A stretch of DNA of 64,000 bases, taken from assembly GCF_000702665.1 (NCBI RefSeq), contig NZ_JNJA01000001.1, forward strand, positions 310,001-374,000, in the 5' to 3' direction. The position numbers were made by a program, and so were the translations under genes. Each line of letters begins with the position of its first letter. The first letter of the stretch is position 1. The stretch comes from Solidesulfovibrio alcoholivorans DSM 5433 (GTDB taxonomy: Bacteria > Desulfobacterota > Desulfovibrionia > Desulfovibrionales > Desulfovibrionaceae). This document shows, piece by piece, positions 8,034 to 16,617 of the stretch. The notes below the pieces were generated by a model. It ran no database searches. It was not told where the DNA came from and saw nothing but the letters and a program-made list of their open reading frames with translations.

Positions 8034-10199
8034 ATGTCCACAACCGCCTCCCCTGCCCCGCGCCCTTTTCCCCTGCGCCAGGCCGCGCTGCTCATCGCCG
8101 TGGCCACGCTCCTCTACGTCATCCTCGGCATGCTGCTCCTGGCCGCCAAGGGCAATGCCAAGCGCTTCCGTGACGACCTCATGGAAGCCGGCGCGCGCAT
8201 CGACGACATCCGGCTGGTTTCGGAAAAAATGCACGCCCAGGCCCTGCTCGCCGCCGCGACCGGGGAGCAGATCTTCGCGGCCCGCCATGCCGAGAGCGTC
8301 CAGGCACTCCCGCGTTGGATCGAAGAGCTGGCCCGGCTGGAGCGGCATTCCCGCGTGCCGGTGCAGGCGACCGCCCTGGACCGGCGCCTCCAGGCCGTGG
8401 CCGCCACGCAGCGCAAGGCCCTGGACGCCGCCGTGCAAGGCGATCTGCCGGACGCCTGGGCGCAGTTGCGCAGCCTCGGCTACGAAAACGCCCAGGCCGC
8501 CCTGCGCCATTGCCTCGACGACTGCGATGCGGCGGTCAGCCGGCGCGCCGACGAAGCCCTGGCCCGACAGGGCCGCTATACCCGGATCGCCCTGTGGTGC
8601 CTGGCGCTTTTCACCCCGCTTTTCGCCTGCGCCGGCGCGCTGTTCGTGCGCCGCGCCCGCCGCGACGCCGCCGCGAGCGTCGCCGCCCAGGCGGCGCTTG
8701 CCGATTCGGAACGGCGCTTCCGCGACACCTTCGAGCTGGCCGCCGTGGGCATCGCCCATGTGAGCCTCGACGGACGTTTTCTGCGCGTCAACGAGCGTTT
8801 CTGCGCCATTACGGGCTACAGCGCCGACGAACTGACGCAAACCGGGTTCGCGGCCATCACGCACCCCGAGGACATCGAGTCGGACATGGAACTCGTGCAC
8901 CGCCTCCTCGCCGGCGAGATCGACACCTTCTCCAGGGAAAAACGCTACCTGCGCAAGGACGGGAACACCGTCTGGGTGACCATCACCGTGTCCCTGGCCC
9001 GCGATGCAGACGGCCGGAAACTCCACTTCATTCCCGTCATCGAGGACATCAGCGCCCGCAAAGCGGCCGAAGCGGCGGCTCACGAAAGCGCCGCGACCCT
9101 TGCCGCGCTTCTCGACGCCACCACGGACCGCGTCATCCTGGCGGATGCCACGGGCACGGTCCTGGCCGTGAACAAGGCCTCGGCGGAAAGCCTCGGCCGC
9201 GCCGCAAGCGACATGGTCGGCCGCAACTTCACGGAACTGTTCGGCGACGCCCTGGCCGCTTCGCGCCTCATGCGACTGCGCCGGGCCATCACCGCGGGGC
9301 GCATCCTGCGCTTCACCGACGAACGCGACGGCGTGGTGCTCGACAACATCGTCGCGCCTTTGCCCGGCCGCGAAGGCGCGCCGGGCAGAGGCGCGCTTTT
9401 CGCCCGCGACGCCACGGCGCTCGTACGGGCCAGGGAGGAGGCCGAAGCGGCCAACCAGGCCAAAAGCCGCTTCCTGGCCAACCTCAGCCACGAACTCCGC
9501 ACGCCCTTAAACGGCATCTTCGGCATGGCCCAGGTCATGGCCGGACTCAACCCCGACGACGCCCAGCGCCAGTGCCTGGACGACATCGCCAGCGCCTCCG
9601 CCACCCTGCTCGCCCTGATTGACAACCTCATCGAACTGTCCCTGCTCGAAACCGGGCAGACGACCTGCGAACCGGACCTCTTCGCCCTGGCCGACATCCT
9701 CGAAGCCGTGGCCGCAACCCTCGCCCCCCAGGCCGCAGAAAAGCACCTGTCCTTCGCGACCACGCTTGCGCCCGACGTGCCGCCGCTGGTGCGGGGTGAC
9801 GGCGGCAAGCTGCGCCGCATCCTGCACATCCTGGGCGACAACGCCGTCAAATTCACGCAGCAGGGCGGCGTGACCATGGTACTGCGCTGCTGCGACGCCT
9901 GCCCGGCCGAGGAAAGCACGGTCCCGACCGTGACCCTCGCCTGCGTCGTTGCCGATACCGGCATCGGCATCCCCCCCGAGGAGCAAACCCGCATTTTCGA
10001 CAGCTTCACCCAGGCCGACGGCTCGGCCACCCGCCGTTTCGGCGGCTCCGGGCTCGGGCTCGCCATCGCCCGCCGCCTGGCCCGGTTGCTTTGCGGCGAC
10101 ATCACCGTAGAGAGCCGTCCCGGCCAGGGCAGCGTCTTCACCTTGACCGTCCTCCTCGAACGGCCGTCGCCTGCCGCGGGCGACGGCCCCGGGCAATGA
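8034..10199 (+). CDS. Membrane-bound PAS/PAS sensor histidine kinase
   Basis: The 721-residue protein has a transmembrane helix at about residues 13-35, a periplasmic helical sensor region, a second helix near 185-205, a PAS domain from about 225 (SERRFRDTFELAAVGIAH) and a second from about 355. A HisKA domain follows with the phosphoacceptor His486 in FLANLSHELRTPLNG, then a HATPase_c domain with DNAVKF and DTGIGIP and the G2 box GGSGLGLAIA. There is no receiver domain and no response-regulator gene beside it. ATG 8034 is preferred to a TTG at 7977, because the extra residues do not fit a membrane N terminus. Its stop overlaps the start of the next gene (ATGA), implying translational coupling. 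Confidence 0.92.
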   Translation: MSTTASPAPRPFPLRQAALLIAVATLLYVILGMLLLAAKGNAKRFRDDLMEAGARIDDIRLVSEKMHAQALLAAATGEQIFAARHAESVQALPRWIEELARLERHSRVPVQATALDRRLQAVAATQRKALDAAVQGDLPDAWAQLRSLGYENAQAALRHCLDDCDAAVSRRADEALARQGRYTRIALWCLALFTPLFACAGALFVRRARRDAAASVAAQAALADSERRFRDTFELAAVGIAHVSLDGRFLRVNERFCAITGYSADELTQTGFAAITHPEDIESDMELVHRLLAGEIDTFSREKRYLRKDGNTVWVTITVSLARDADGRKLHFIPVIEDISARKAAEAAAHESAATLAALLDATTDRVILADATGTVLAVNKASAESLGRAASDMVGRNFTELFGDALAASRLMRLRRAITAGRILRFTDERDGVVLDNIVAPLPGREGAPGRGALFARDATALVRAREEAEAANQAKSRFLANLSHELRTPLNGIFGMAQVMAGLNPDDAQRQCLDDIASASATLLALIDNLIELSLLETGQTTCEPDLFALADILEAVAATLAPQAAEKHLSFATTLAPDVPPLVRGDGGKLRRILHILGDNAVKFTQQGGVTMVLRCCDACPAEESTVPTVTLACVVADTGIGIPPEEQTRIFDSFTQADGSATRRFGGSGLGLAIARRLARLLCGDITVESRPGQGSVFTLTVLLERPSPAAGDGPGQ

Positions 10200-11380
10200 G
10201 CGCGTCCGCGCCGGGCCTGTCCCCGGCGGCACGTTTTGCACACGACATGGCCGTGCTGCGCCAGGGGGGGCTCTCCTGCGCAGGCAAGGCCCCTGCCCGC
10301 CCATCGCCGACACCCTACCGGCCGCGCACCGGCGACGTGGTGCTGCGGCTTCTGGCCCTGCCCGAATCCCTGGGCCTGGCCTCGGCCAACCTGTCGGGCT
10401 ATTCGCACTGCGGCGTTCTGCACGTCCGCGACGGCGCGCCTTTCGTGGACGACTGCTACCCGCTCAGGGGAGACCGCCAGGGCGTCATGCGGCGCACGCC
10501 ATTTTCCGCCTGGACCGCGAGCGAAGCCGGCGCGCCCGTGCTGCACTGGCTTGCATTGCGCCGCCCGGACATGGACGAGGCCATGGCAGGCAGCGTCCTC
10601 GACGCCCTGGCCGGCCGGGAACTGCGCTTTTCCCTGATCCTTGAAAGCCACGACGCCCTGAGCGAAGGCGGCGCAACCGCCAACTGCTCGGCCTTTGTCC
10701 GGGCCTTTCTCGAGGCCATGGGCGTGGACTGCGCGCCGGGCGTGCGGGCCGCGACCGTGACCACCACGGTGCTGACGCGCTTTTTCTTCCTCGCGCGAAA
10801 CGGCTTCTACGACGCCGCACCGGGCAATGCCGGCGGCGATTTCTACGCCCTGGCGCAGGCCCATGGCCTTACGGCCTTCGCCGCCTGTCCCCATGCCACG
10901 TTGCCGCCGGGGTTCGCCGAACTGCTGCCCGAGCTTGTGCCCGCAGCCTATGTCCAGGGCGCGGATGTACCGGCCGCCACGCGCCGTTTCGCGCTCGACG
11001 CCTACGCGCGCACAGCACCGACCCTGCGCGCGGCCCTGGCCTGTCACGGACTTTCGCCAGAAGCCGCCCTGGCCTGGCTCGGCCGCGCCGACGCCCGGGG
11101 GCTTTCGCCCCTCGTCCGCGCCCTGCCCCGCGCCCTTCCCGTGCACGGCGCGGACCTCGCCGTCGGCGCGCTCCTGGCACTGGCCGCCACGCCCGCGCCC
11201 TACGTGGCCATTCCCCTGGCCGTGCATTTCGCCTTCACCCGACCCGGGCCGCTGGGGGAGCTCTTGCAGCGCGCCCTGTTGCGTTTTGCGCCCCGGGCCG
11301 CCGCCCTGGCCCGGCGCGCCCGGCTCGGGCCGTTTCGCCTCTTTGACGCCATGCCCGAACCGGAGGGGAAAAAGCCATGA
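10196..11380 (+). CDS. YiiX-like permuted NlpC/P60 (papain-fold) domain protein
   Basis: The 394-residue protein has the order of a permuted papain-fold enzyme. The motif RTGDVVLRL is followed by SGYSHCGVLHV with a candidate catalytic His71, and then by NCSAFV with candidate Cys164. In YiiX/YaeF relatives this layout acts on peptides or acyl-amide bonds, often at the cell envelope. The C-terminal 200 residues are helical and match nothing I recognise; two hydrophobic stretches lie near residues 320-345. No signal peptide is seen. It overlaps both neighbours by four bases (ATGA), so it is co-translated with the kinase upstream and the sulfotransferase downstream. Confidence 0.65.
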   Translation: MSASAPGLSPAARFAHDMAVLRQGGLSCAGKAPARPSPTPYRPRTGDVVLRLLALPESLGLASANLSGYSHCGVLHVRDGAPFVDDCYPLRGDRQGVMRRTPFSAWTASEAGAPVLHWLALRRPDMDEAMAGSVLDALAGRELRFSLILESHDALSEGGATANCSAFVRAFLEAMGVDCAPGVRAATVTTTVLTRFFFLARNGFYDAAPGNAGGDFYALAQAHGLTAFAACPHATLPPGFAELLPELVPAAYVQGADVPAATRRFALDAYARTAPTLRAALACHGLSPEAALAWLGRADARGLSPLVRALPRALPVHGADLAVGALLALAATPAPYVAIPLAVHFAFTRPGPLGELLQRALLRFAPRAAALARRARLGPFRLFDAMPEPEGKKP

Positions 11381-12510
11381 CCACCCGCTACGCCAACCTG
11401 CTCTCGCGCCTGGCGATGCGAAACGGCTTCAGCTACCAGTTCGCCTTCCCGATCCTCGACAACAGCCGCCTCCTGCGCCGCCTCGCCATTCTCGAACGCT
11501 TCGTGCCGCGACCCCGCCTTGAGCCCGTGCGCGAGCCTATCTTCGTGATCGGGTTGCCGCGCACCGGCTCGACCTGGCTGCAGACGCTCCTTTGCGCCCA
11601 CCCGGACGTGGCCTACGTCACGCACTTCGCCCACCACACCGCGCCGTACTTCCGCGCGGCCACCCTGCTCGCCCGGCTGCTGCATCTCGATGCCAGCGGC
11701 GAACGCTTCATCGGCGATTCCGTGGTCCACTCCCTGCATAGCCCCTCCGAGGGGACGCTGCTGTGGGGCGAATGGTTCGGCATGGACCCGGCCTGCCTGA
11801 CGTACGACCCCTTCACAGCCGCCGACCTCGGTCCACAGACCGTGGCGGAGATCAAGGAGACTCTGGCGCGCGTGACGGCGCTTTTCGGGCCGGGCAAGCG
11901 GTTTTTTGCCAAAAACCCGGCGTTTATCCCCTACACCCCGGCCCTGGCCGGGATGTTTCCGGACGCGCGATGCATCCACCTCGTGCGCGACCCCCGGCCC
12001 ACGGCCAACTCCATGGTCAAATTGCTGCTGGCCTGCCGCGCGCAGCTTGGCCGCATCAACGCCTCGGGCAAACCGCTCGCCATGCGCCTGACCGACTTCG
12101 TGCCCTACCCGCGCCTGCCGCGCCTGGCGCAGTACGTGGCACGCTTCGGGGCCGACGACGTGCGCGCCACGGCGCGGCTGTGGCGCGACGCGACGCACTT
12201 CATGGAAGCCCTGGCCCCGGAGGTGCCCCACATGCTCACCGTGCGCTTCGAATCCGTGCTCGCCGACCCGGCCGGGTCCATGGCGCGCATCCTCGATTTC
12301 TGCCGGCTGCCACCGTTGCCGGCCGATTCCCCGGCCATGGCGGCGCTTTTCAAGCAAACGGGCAAGGTGGCCCACGTCAATGCCTACGGGGAGTACGACC
12401 TGATCGCGGACATCTGTCGCGAGGGCATGCCCCTTCTCGGCTACGACCCGGACCGGCCTGTCGGGACGGTGCTGCCGGCGGGCGCGCCGGCGTTTAGGGA
12501 GATGGTGTAA
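11377..12510 (+). CDS. Sulfotransferase family protein
   Basis: The 377-residue protein has the PAPS-binding 5'-phosphosulfate loop as IGLPRTGSTWLQTLL near residue 57, and a 3'-phosphate-binding segment CIHLVRDPRPTANSM near residue 200. It therefore resembles the Sulfotransferase_3 group, which moves sulfate from PAPS to a hydroxyl or amine acceptor. The acceptor is unknown. Histidines in THFAHH near residue 90 could include the catalytic base. The start codon overlaps the stop of the upstream YiiX-like gene. It ends 14 bases before the convergent gene at 12525, with no terminator visible between them. Confidence 0.88.
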   Translation: MTTRYANLLSRLAMRNGFSYQFAFPILDNSRLLRRLAILERFVPRPRLEPVREPIFVIGLPRTGSTWLQTLLCAHPDVAYVTHFAHHTAPYFRAATLLARLLHLDASGERFIGDSVVHSLHSPSEGTLLWGEWFGMDPACLTYDPFTAADLGPQTVAEIKETLARVTALFGPGKRFFAKNPAFIPYTPALAGMFPDARCIHLVRDPRPTANSMVKLLLACRAQLGRINASGKPLAMRLTDFVPYPRLPRLAQYVARFGADDVRATARLWRDATHFMEALAPEVPHMLTVRFESVLADPAGSMARILDFCRLPPLPADSPAMAALFKQTGKVAHVNAYGEYDLIADICREGMPLLGYDPDRPVGTVLPAGAPAFREMV

Positions 12511-12524
12511 GGGAAACGCGCGCC

Positions 12525-13121
12525 TCAGCGACCCCGGCCGCGCAGGTCGTCGAAGCGGCGGCGCACGGTTTCCACGCGCTCGCGGTAGGCGGCGGCGTCG
12601 CCGTACTCCAGGAAGAAGCGGTAGCGGGAATGGGGGGAACGCGGCGTGCGGGCATGGCGCACCGGGCACCAGTACTGCTCGGTGCGGCCGGCGACCTCGC
12701 GCACGAACCCGAGCAACCCGTTGAAATAGCCGCAATAGACGCAGTTGAGCTTCTCGATCCAGTTGAGATAGGCCAGGGCTTGGCGGTCGATGACGATATA
12801 GTCGCCGCGCCGGACCTTGGGGATGCCGTAGATGGGGAAGCAGACCCACTGGTAGACGGTCACGGTCAGGTCCATGAGCAGGGCCGGGAGGACCGCACCC
12901 CAGATGACGGGAATGGTCAGGATCATGAGAAAGCCGGACTCGTAGACATACGCGGCCCATTTCGTGGCCAGCAGGCGATGCTGCTTTTTGATCTCGCGGG
13001 TGAAGCGGACCTTTTTGCGCTCGATGGTGTAGCGCACTTCCTCCCCGACCCGGTCGAATTCCTCGGCCAATTCCTTTTCCAGGGCTTCCAGGCGCTCGGT
13101 GATGTCGTCGATTTTGGTCAC
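12525..13121 (-). CDS. Conserved membrane protein with CxxC and WCP motifs
   Basis: The function is not known. The 198-residue product begins with a coiled-coil-like helix (residues 3-45), has one long hydrophobic region at about 60-95 (possibly two membrane helices), then IYGIPKVRRGDYIVIDR, a cysteine pair in LNCVYCGYFNG and a terminal RTEQYWCPVRHAR segment. I have seen this combination in an uncharacterised family found in many proteobacteria. The three cysteines and one histidine could bind a metal. An AT-rich inverted repeat lies about 100 bases upstream of the start and may be an operator. Confidence 0.8.
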   Translation of the reverse strand: MTKIDDITERLEALEKELAEEFDRVGEEVRYTIERKKVRFTREIKKQHRLLATKWAAYVYESGFLMILTIPVIWGAVLPALLMDLTVTVYQWVCFPIYGIPKVRRGDYIVIDRQALAYLNWIEKLNCVYCGYFNGLLGFVREVAGRTEQYWCPVRHARTPRSPHSRYRFFLEYGDAAAYRERVETVRRRFDDLRGRGR

Positions 13122-13219
13122 GTCGGCTCCCCTTTGTCTGTACCAGTTTCCGGCGCGCCCGGCGCGGGGCGCGGCCCCGGACTTCCCGAGACCGCGCGCG
13201 AGGCCCCTGCTTTTGCGTT

Positions 13220-13248
13220 CCTAAAAAAAATACGTCAGTATTTTTAGG
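13220..13248. promoter_or_regulatory. AT-rich imperfect inverted repeat
   Basis: CCTAAAAAAAATAC and GTATTTTTAGG flank GTCA; the left arm holds three extra A residues. The dyad stands out against GC-rich surroundings. It lies 98 bases upstream of the membrane-protein start at 13121, so it could be an operator, or the end of the message from 13315 together with the next hairpin. Confidence 0.4.
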
Positions 13249-13275
13249 GGAAAAGCATCATACGAGGAGGATGTT

Positions 13276-13308
13276 GTCCTCAAAAAAACATACTTTTTTA
13301 TTGAGGAC
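13276..13308 (-). terminator. AT-rich hairpin after the NifX-like gene
   Basis: GTCCTCAA and TTGAGGAC are perfect eight-base arms, with A-runs and T-runs extending the stem inward. It begins seven bases past the stop of the gene at 13315, read on the minus strand. No U-tract follows the stem, so termination is inferred from its position only. Confidence 0.45.
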
Positions 13309-13314
13309 GCGACA

Positions 13315-13686
13315 CTACTGCAACGGGTGCAGGCACTCGTGGCCGTGGGACTGGCACAGCTCGTCCTTGTCCTTGAGCGTGCCGGCGAGGAAAGCCGCGG
13401 CCGCTTCGCGCACGGGGCCCGATGCGCCGCGCACCACGGTGAGCCCGGCCCGTCGCAGCTTGTCCGCCGCGCCCTGGCCCATGTTGCCGGCAATGAGCGC
13501 CGAAACGCCCATGCCGACCAGCGTCTCCACCAGGTTCGAGCGGCAGCCGCACTCGGCCGGCGGCGCGAAGGTCTCTTCGCTCACCACGGCCTTGTTCTCA
13601 CTCACGGTCAGCACCGTGAAATAGCCGCAGTGGCCGAAATGTTCGTCCACCAGGCCGTCACGGGAAGGAATGGCGATCTTGGTCAT
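13315..13686 (-). CDS. NifX/NifB-type dinitrogenase cofactor-binding domain protein
   Basis: The 123-residue protein is a single DiNase_FeMo-co domain. It starts MTKIAIPSRDGLVDEHFGHC, with the characteristic DEHFGHC motif, then has GMGVSALIAGNMGQGAADKL. Members bind iron-sulfur or iron-molybdenum cofactor precursors in the cytoplasm; many anaerobes encode several that are unrelated to nitrogenase. The extra cysteines in PAECGCRSN and the C-terminal CQSHGHECLH tail could add metal ligands. The start at 13686 follows a GGAG and matches the family N terminus; an in-frame ATG 30 bases upstream adds unlike residues. No nif gene is near. Confidence 0.88.
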   Translation of the reverse strand: MTKIAIPSRDGLVDEHFGHCGYFTVLTVSENKAVVSEETFAPPAECGCRSNLVETLVGMGVSALIAGNMGQGAADKLRRAGLTVVRGASGPVREAAAAFLAGTLKDKDELCQSHGHECLHPLQ

Positions 13687-13752
13687 GGTTGACTCCTTTC
13701 GATTTCCAGGCGCCACATAGCGGAATACGGCCGGAGGCGAAAGCCCCGGGCG

Positions 13753-14394
13753 TCAGTCCGATGTCGGGGCCACGCAGGCTCCGGCGAAGCCGCCCATGGC
13801 GGTAAGCGCCCGGGCCGTGGACGCGGCGTCCGTGTGGACCACGCTCCGGATGCCGAGCCCCGACGCCACTTCCACGAACATGGGCCGGTCGTCGATGTAG
13901 GCCGCGGTTTCGGGCGCGGCCTGGGCGATGTCCAGGGCCAGGCGGAAAATTTCCGCATCGGGCTTGCGCCGGTGCACGAAGCACGAGGACACGAAGGCGT
14001 CGATGAAGCAGTCCAGGCCAAAGGCGCGGATGCGGTGCAGGTTGAGTTCGCGGCCCTCGTTGTTGACGGCCACGATGCGGATGCCGTGGCGCGCCTTCAC
14101 GTCGCGCAGGTAGTCGAGCATCTCCGGCAGGGGCTGCGAGCGGGCGTACATGAAGGCCTTGAACTCGTCCCGACCGAAGGAACGCGGCGCGTAGAACACC
14201 GTGCGGTCGAGGTACTCGTCCAGGCTGAGGCGGCCTTCCTCGTAGGCGTCGAAGGTCAGGTGGTGGCGTTCGTCCACCTCGCCGTGGTCCAGGCCGTAGG
14301 TGTCGCAGGCCAGACGCCGGGCGGCCCGGTCCCAGCCGTTGGTGAGCATCACGCCGCCGACGTCGCAAAAAAGGGTGCTGACAGGCTGTGGCAT
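13753..14394 (-). CDS. HAD superfamily (subfamily IA) hydrolase
   Basis: The 213-residue protein carries HAD motif I as LFCDVGGVML, motif II as IVAVNNEG, motif III as KPDAEIF and motif IV as YIDDRPMF. The second aspartate of motif I (normally DxD) is replaced by glycine in DVGGV, as is common in the HAD-IA branch related to YihX and epoxide-hydrolase N-terminal domains. These act as small-molecule phosphatases. The start at 14394 is fixed by a near-perfect AAAGGAGGG nine bases upstream; a longer in-frame version is unlikely. The substrate is not predictable. Confidence 0.88.
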   Translation of the reverse strand: MPQPVSTLFCDVGGVMLTNGWDRAARRLACDTYGLDHGEVDERHHLTFDAYEEGRLSLDEYLDRTVFYAPRSFGRDEFKAFMYARSQPLPEMLDYLRDVKARHGIRIVAVNNEGRELNLHRIRAFGLDCFIDAFVSSCFVHRRKPDAEIFRLALDIAQAAPETAAYIDDRPMFVEVASGLGIRSVVHTDAASTARALTAMGGFAGACVAPTSD

Positions 14395-14458
14395 CTTCGC
14401 CCTCCTTTGCCGCGCGGGGCGGCAGGAAGGCACGATAGCATCCCTTGCGGGCCGCGCG

Positions 14459-15124
14459 TCAAGCGATGGGCGGCCGGCGGCGCGCGCGGAAAAGGCCCGT
14501 GGCACGCACGGGCGTGGTGCGCCAGTTGCGGGTGATGGCCAGCATGCGCAGCATGAACGTGACGCCGATGGCCCCCAGGGCCGCGGCCAGGGGCGGCAGG
14601 GCGTCGCTTTGACGCAGCAAGGGATAGGTCAGGCAGCCGATCAGCGCGGCAAAGGCGTAGAATTGCCCGGGCCGGAACACGAGTGGCTCCTCGCCGGTCA
14701 GCACGTCGCGCAGGATGCCGCCGCCGCAGGCGTTGACCGTGCCGACCAGCACCGCCGGGGCGAACGCCAGGCCAAACGCCAGGGACTTCTCCATGCCGAC
14801 CACGGCGTAGGCCCCCAGGGCCGCCGCGTCCACCACGGCCACCAGACGCTGGGACAGCACGGCCCGCCGGCCGAAGACCAGGCAGGCCGCCGCCGCCGCC
14901 GCCACGGCCAAAAGGTAGTCCTGGTTGCGCACCACGGCAGGCACGCCGGCCTGGAGGAAGATGCCGTCGCGTATCAGTGCCCCGCCCACGCCCGTGGCCA
15001 GCGACAGCCCAAGCAGGCCGACGAGGTCGAACTCGCGGCGGATGGCCTCGATGGCCCCTGTGGCGGCCATGAGAAACACGGCGAACAGGTCGAGGTAAAG
15101 CGGCAGTTCGAACCCCTGGGTCAT
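14459..15124 (-). CDS. TRIC cation channel family (UPF0126/YadS) membrane protein
   Basis: The 221-residue protein has seven hydrophobic helices in two repeats of three plus one. The glycine-rich signatures are SLATGVGGALIRDGIF in the first repeat and VNACGGGILRDVLTGE in the second, which is the hallmark of the YadS/UPF0126 family now classed with TRIC trimeric cation channels. The likely role is potassium or other monovalent cation flux across the inner membrane, though some relatives have been linked to glycine uptake. It lies between the CaCA exchanger and HAD genes on the same strand. Confidence 0.88.
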   Translation of the reverse strand: MTQGFELPLYLDLFAVFLMAATGAIEAIRREFDLVGLLGLSLATGVGGALIRDGIFLQAGVPAVVRNQDYLLAVAAAAAACLVFGRRAVLSQRLVAVVDAAALGAYAVVGMEKSLAFGLAFAPAVLVGTVNACGGGILRDVLTGEEPLVFRPGQFYAFAALIGCLTYPLLRQSDALPPLAAALGAIGVTFMLRMLAITRNWRTTPVRATGLFRARRRPPIA

Positions 15125-15145
15125 GGCGTAGCCTCCCTTGCGCGC

Positions 15146-15176
15146 GCCCGCCCCGGACGGGGCGTCCGGGGCGGGC
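15146..15176 (-). terminator. GC-rich 13-bp inverted repeat after the CaCA exchanger gene
   Basis: GCCCGCCCCGGAC and GTCCGGGGCGGGC are perfect 13-base arms around GGGGC, 30 bases past the exchanger stop on the minus strand and 22 bases before the TRIC start. There is no U-run, so it may be a processing or termination stem. Confidence 0.5.
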
Positions 15177-15205
15177 GGCTCACATAGGGCCGGCGCTGTC
15201 CCGCG

Positions 15206-16429
15206 TCAAGAGGCGTCGCGGCTGTTTCGCCGCACCAGGGCCGCAAGCTGCGGGGCGATGCGCGGCAAAAGCAGCACGAAGGCCCCCATATACAGGAACG
15301 TGAAGAAGAAGTGGACCTGCGCGCCGTCCACATGGCCCGGCAAAAGCCGCCAGAAGGCTCCGGGGACGGCCGGGGCCAGGAACTGGCCGCAAAAAAGCCC
15401 GAACAGCAGCATGGCCCCGCGGATGTCCAGGCGCAGTCCGGCAAGAAGGCCCACGGCCAGCAGCGACTGGGCGGCGGTGAGCAGGACCTCATGCATCTGC
15501 ATGCCGTCCAGGGGCATGGGCGTGGCGAAGGAGCCGGAGGAGACGCCGTAGACGCCCGGGATCATACCCACGAGCAGCGTCCACTGGTTGAGCTTGGAAG
15601 AGATGAGGCTCCCAAGCGCCATGCCGGCCATGCCGCGCAGGGCGAACATGATGGCGACGATGAATTCCGGGGCCTCGGAGGCGATGGGCGCGAGCCACTG
15701 CACGAGCAGGAATTCGCTCACGCCGAACATCCGGCCCGTGGCCACGAGACCTTCGCTGAAATGCTCGGCGTTGGCCACGATGACCCCGGCGGCGAAGAGG
15801 AACAAGGCGGCCGTGGCCAAGCGGCGGCGTCCGACCGTAAGCCGGGCCAGACAGGCGGCCACGCCCTCGAGTTCCGGTTCCTCGCACTCGCGCCGGGCGG
15901 CGATGGCGATGTAGACGACGTAAAGGCCGATGAGCACCGCGCCATCCACCCAGGTGAGCGTGCCCGAAAGGGGAATGCTCATGGCGTAAGCCGTGGCCAG
16001 CCCCAGGAAGAGCACCTCCGTGCGCCGGGCCGGCTCCAGGATGACGGGCCGGCGCGTGCGCCACCACACGACCAGGGCCACGGCGGTCCAGGCCACGCCG
16101 ATGAGCAGGCGGTTGGCGCCGGTCATGTTGGCAATGGCGAAGTGGGCGTAGTCGGAATCGGGATGCTGGCCGGCCATCCAGGTGAAATACATGTCCACGG
16201 CGTATTCCGGCAAAACCGCGATGAGCGCCACCACGGCCAGGGCCAGGGCCTGCGGGATGTCGTGCTGGGCCACGTCGCAGGCCCACAGGAGCAGGAAGGA
16301 CGCGCCGAGGATGGCCACGCCGGACACGGCGGCGGCCGCGGGCGGCGTCATGGGCACGGACAGCAGGGAACAGGTCAAGCCGGGCAGACAGGCGGCCGCA
16401 GCCAGCCACAGGGGAAGCAGTTTGCGCAT
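15206..16429 (-). CDS. CaCA-family sodium/calcium (cation/proton) exchanger, Mn2+-riboswitch controlled
   Basis: The 407-residue integral membrane protein has an N-terminal signal-anchor and about eleven helices. Two inverted alpha repeats carry the acidic transport sites: VVALIAVLPEYAVDMYFTW in the first half and APIASEAPEFIVAIMFALRG in the second. The family exchanges Ca2+ or related divalent cations against Na+ or H+. A manganese-sensing yybP-ykoY leader precedes the gene, so the transported ion is probably Mn2+, exported when in excess; this is inference from the leader, not from the protein. A GC-rich stem follows the stop. Confidence 0.9.
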   Translation of the reverse strand: MRKLLPLWLAAAACLPGLTCSLLSVPMTPPAAAAVSGVAILGASFLLLWACDVAQHDIPQALALAVVALIAVLPEYAVDMYFTWMAGQHPDSDYAHFAIANMTGANRLLIGVAWTAVALVVWWRTRRPVILEPARRTEVLFLGLATAYAMSIPLSGTLTWVDGAVLIGLYVVYIAIAARRECEEPELEGVAACLARLTVGRRRLATAALFLFAAGVIVANAEHFSEGLVATGRMFGVSEFLLVQWLAPIASEAPEFIVAIMFALRGMAGMALGSLISSKLNQWTLLVGMIPGVYGVSSGSFATPMPLDGMQMHEVLLTAAQSLLAVGLLAGLRLDIRGAMLLFGLFCGQFLAPAVPGAFWRLLPGHVDGAQVHFFFTFLYMGAFVLLLPRIAPQLAALVRRNSRDAS

Positions 16430-16477
16430 CGTTGCTCCGCAAGCGGGCCCCGAGGGGCCTCGGTTTTGCGCGGCCGG

Positions 16478-16518
16478 AAAAAAAAGACCTCGGCACGCGC
16501 ATGCATGCCAAAGGTCTT
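16478..16518 (-). terminator. Intrinsic terminator overlapping the Mn2+ riboswitch
   Basis: Read on the minus strand, AAGACCT and GGCA pair with TGCC and AGGTCTT around a short loop and are followed by eight U residues, a textbook intrinsic terminator. Its left arm includes part of the CCTTTGG that also closes helix P1 of the aptamer, so the two structures exclude each other. Metal binding should favour P1 and read-through into the exchanger gene. Confidence 0.85.
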
Positions 16519-16617
16519 GCCGATCGATTCCGGGAACCGACGACAGGGCCAGGCGGCGGTTATGCCGCAGGGATGTTGACCCTGTCCGAGACAGCTACTC
16601 CCCTTTGGAGGTCTTCA
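16505..16617 (-). ncRNA. yybP-ykoY (Mn2+-sensing) riboswitch aptamer
   Basis: On the minus strand, helix P1 can form between CCAAAGG (16602-16608) and CCTTTGG (16508-16514). Directly inside the 5' strand is GGGGAGTAGC (16594-16603), the invariant loop-1 sequence of this riboswitch class, and the second arm carries GGGTCAACATCCC with the conserved UCAACAU loop. The class binds Mn2+ between these two loops and switches on efflux or metal-handling genes. It sits about 75-190 bases upstream of the CaCA exchanger start and overlaps an intrinsic terminator, so control is by transcription read-through. Confidence 0.9.
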
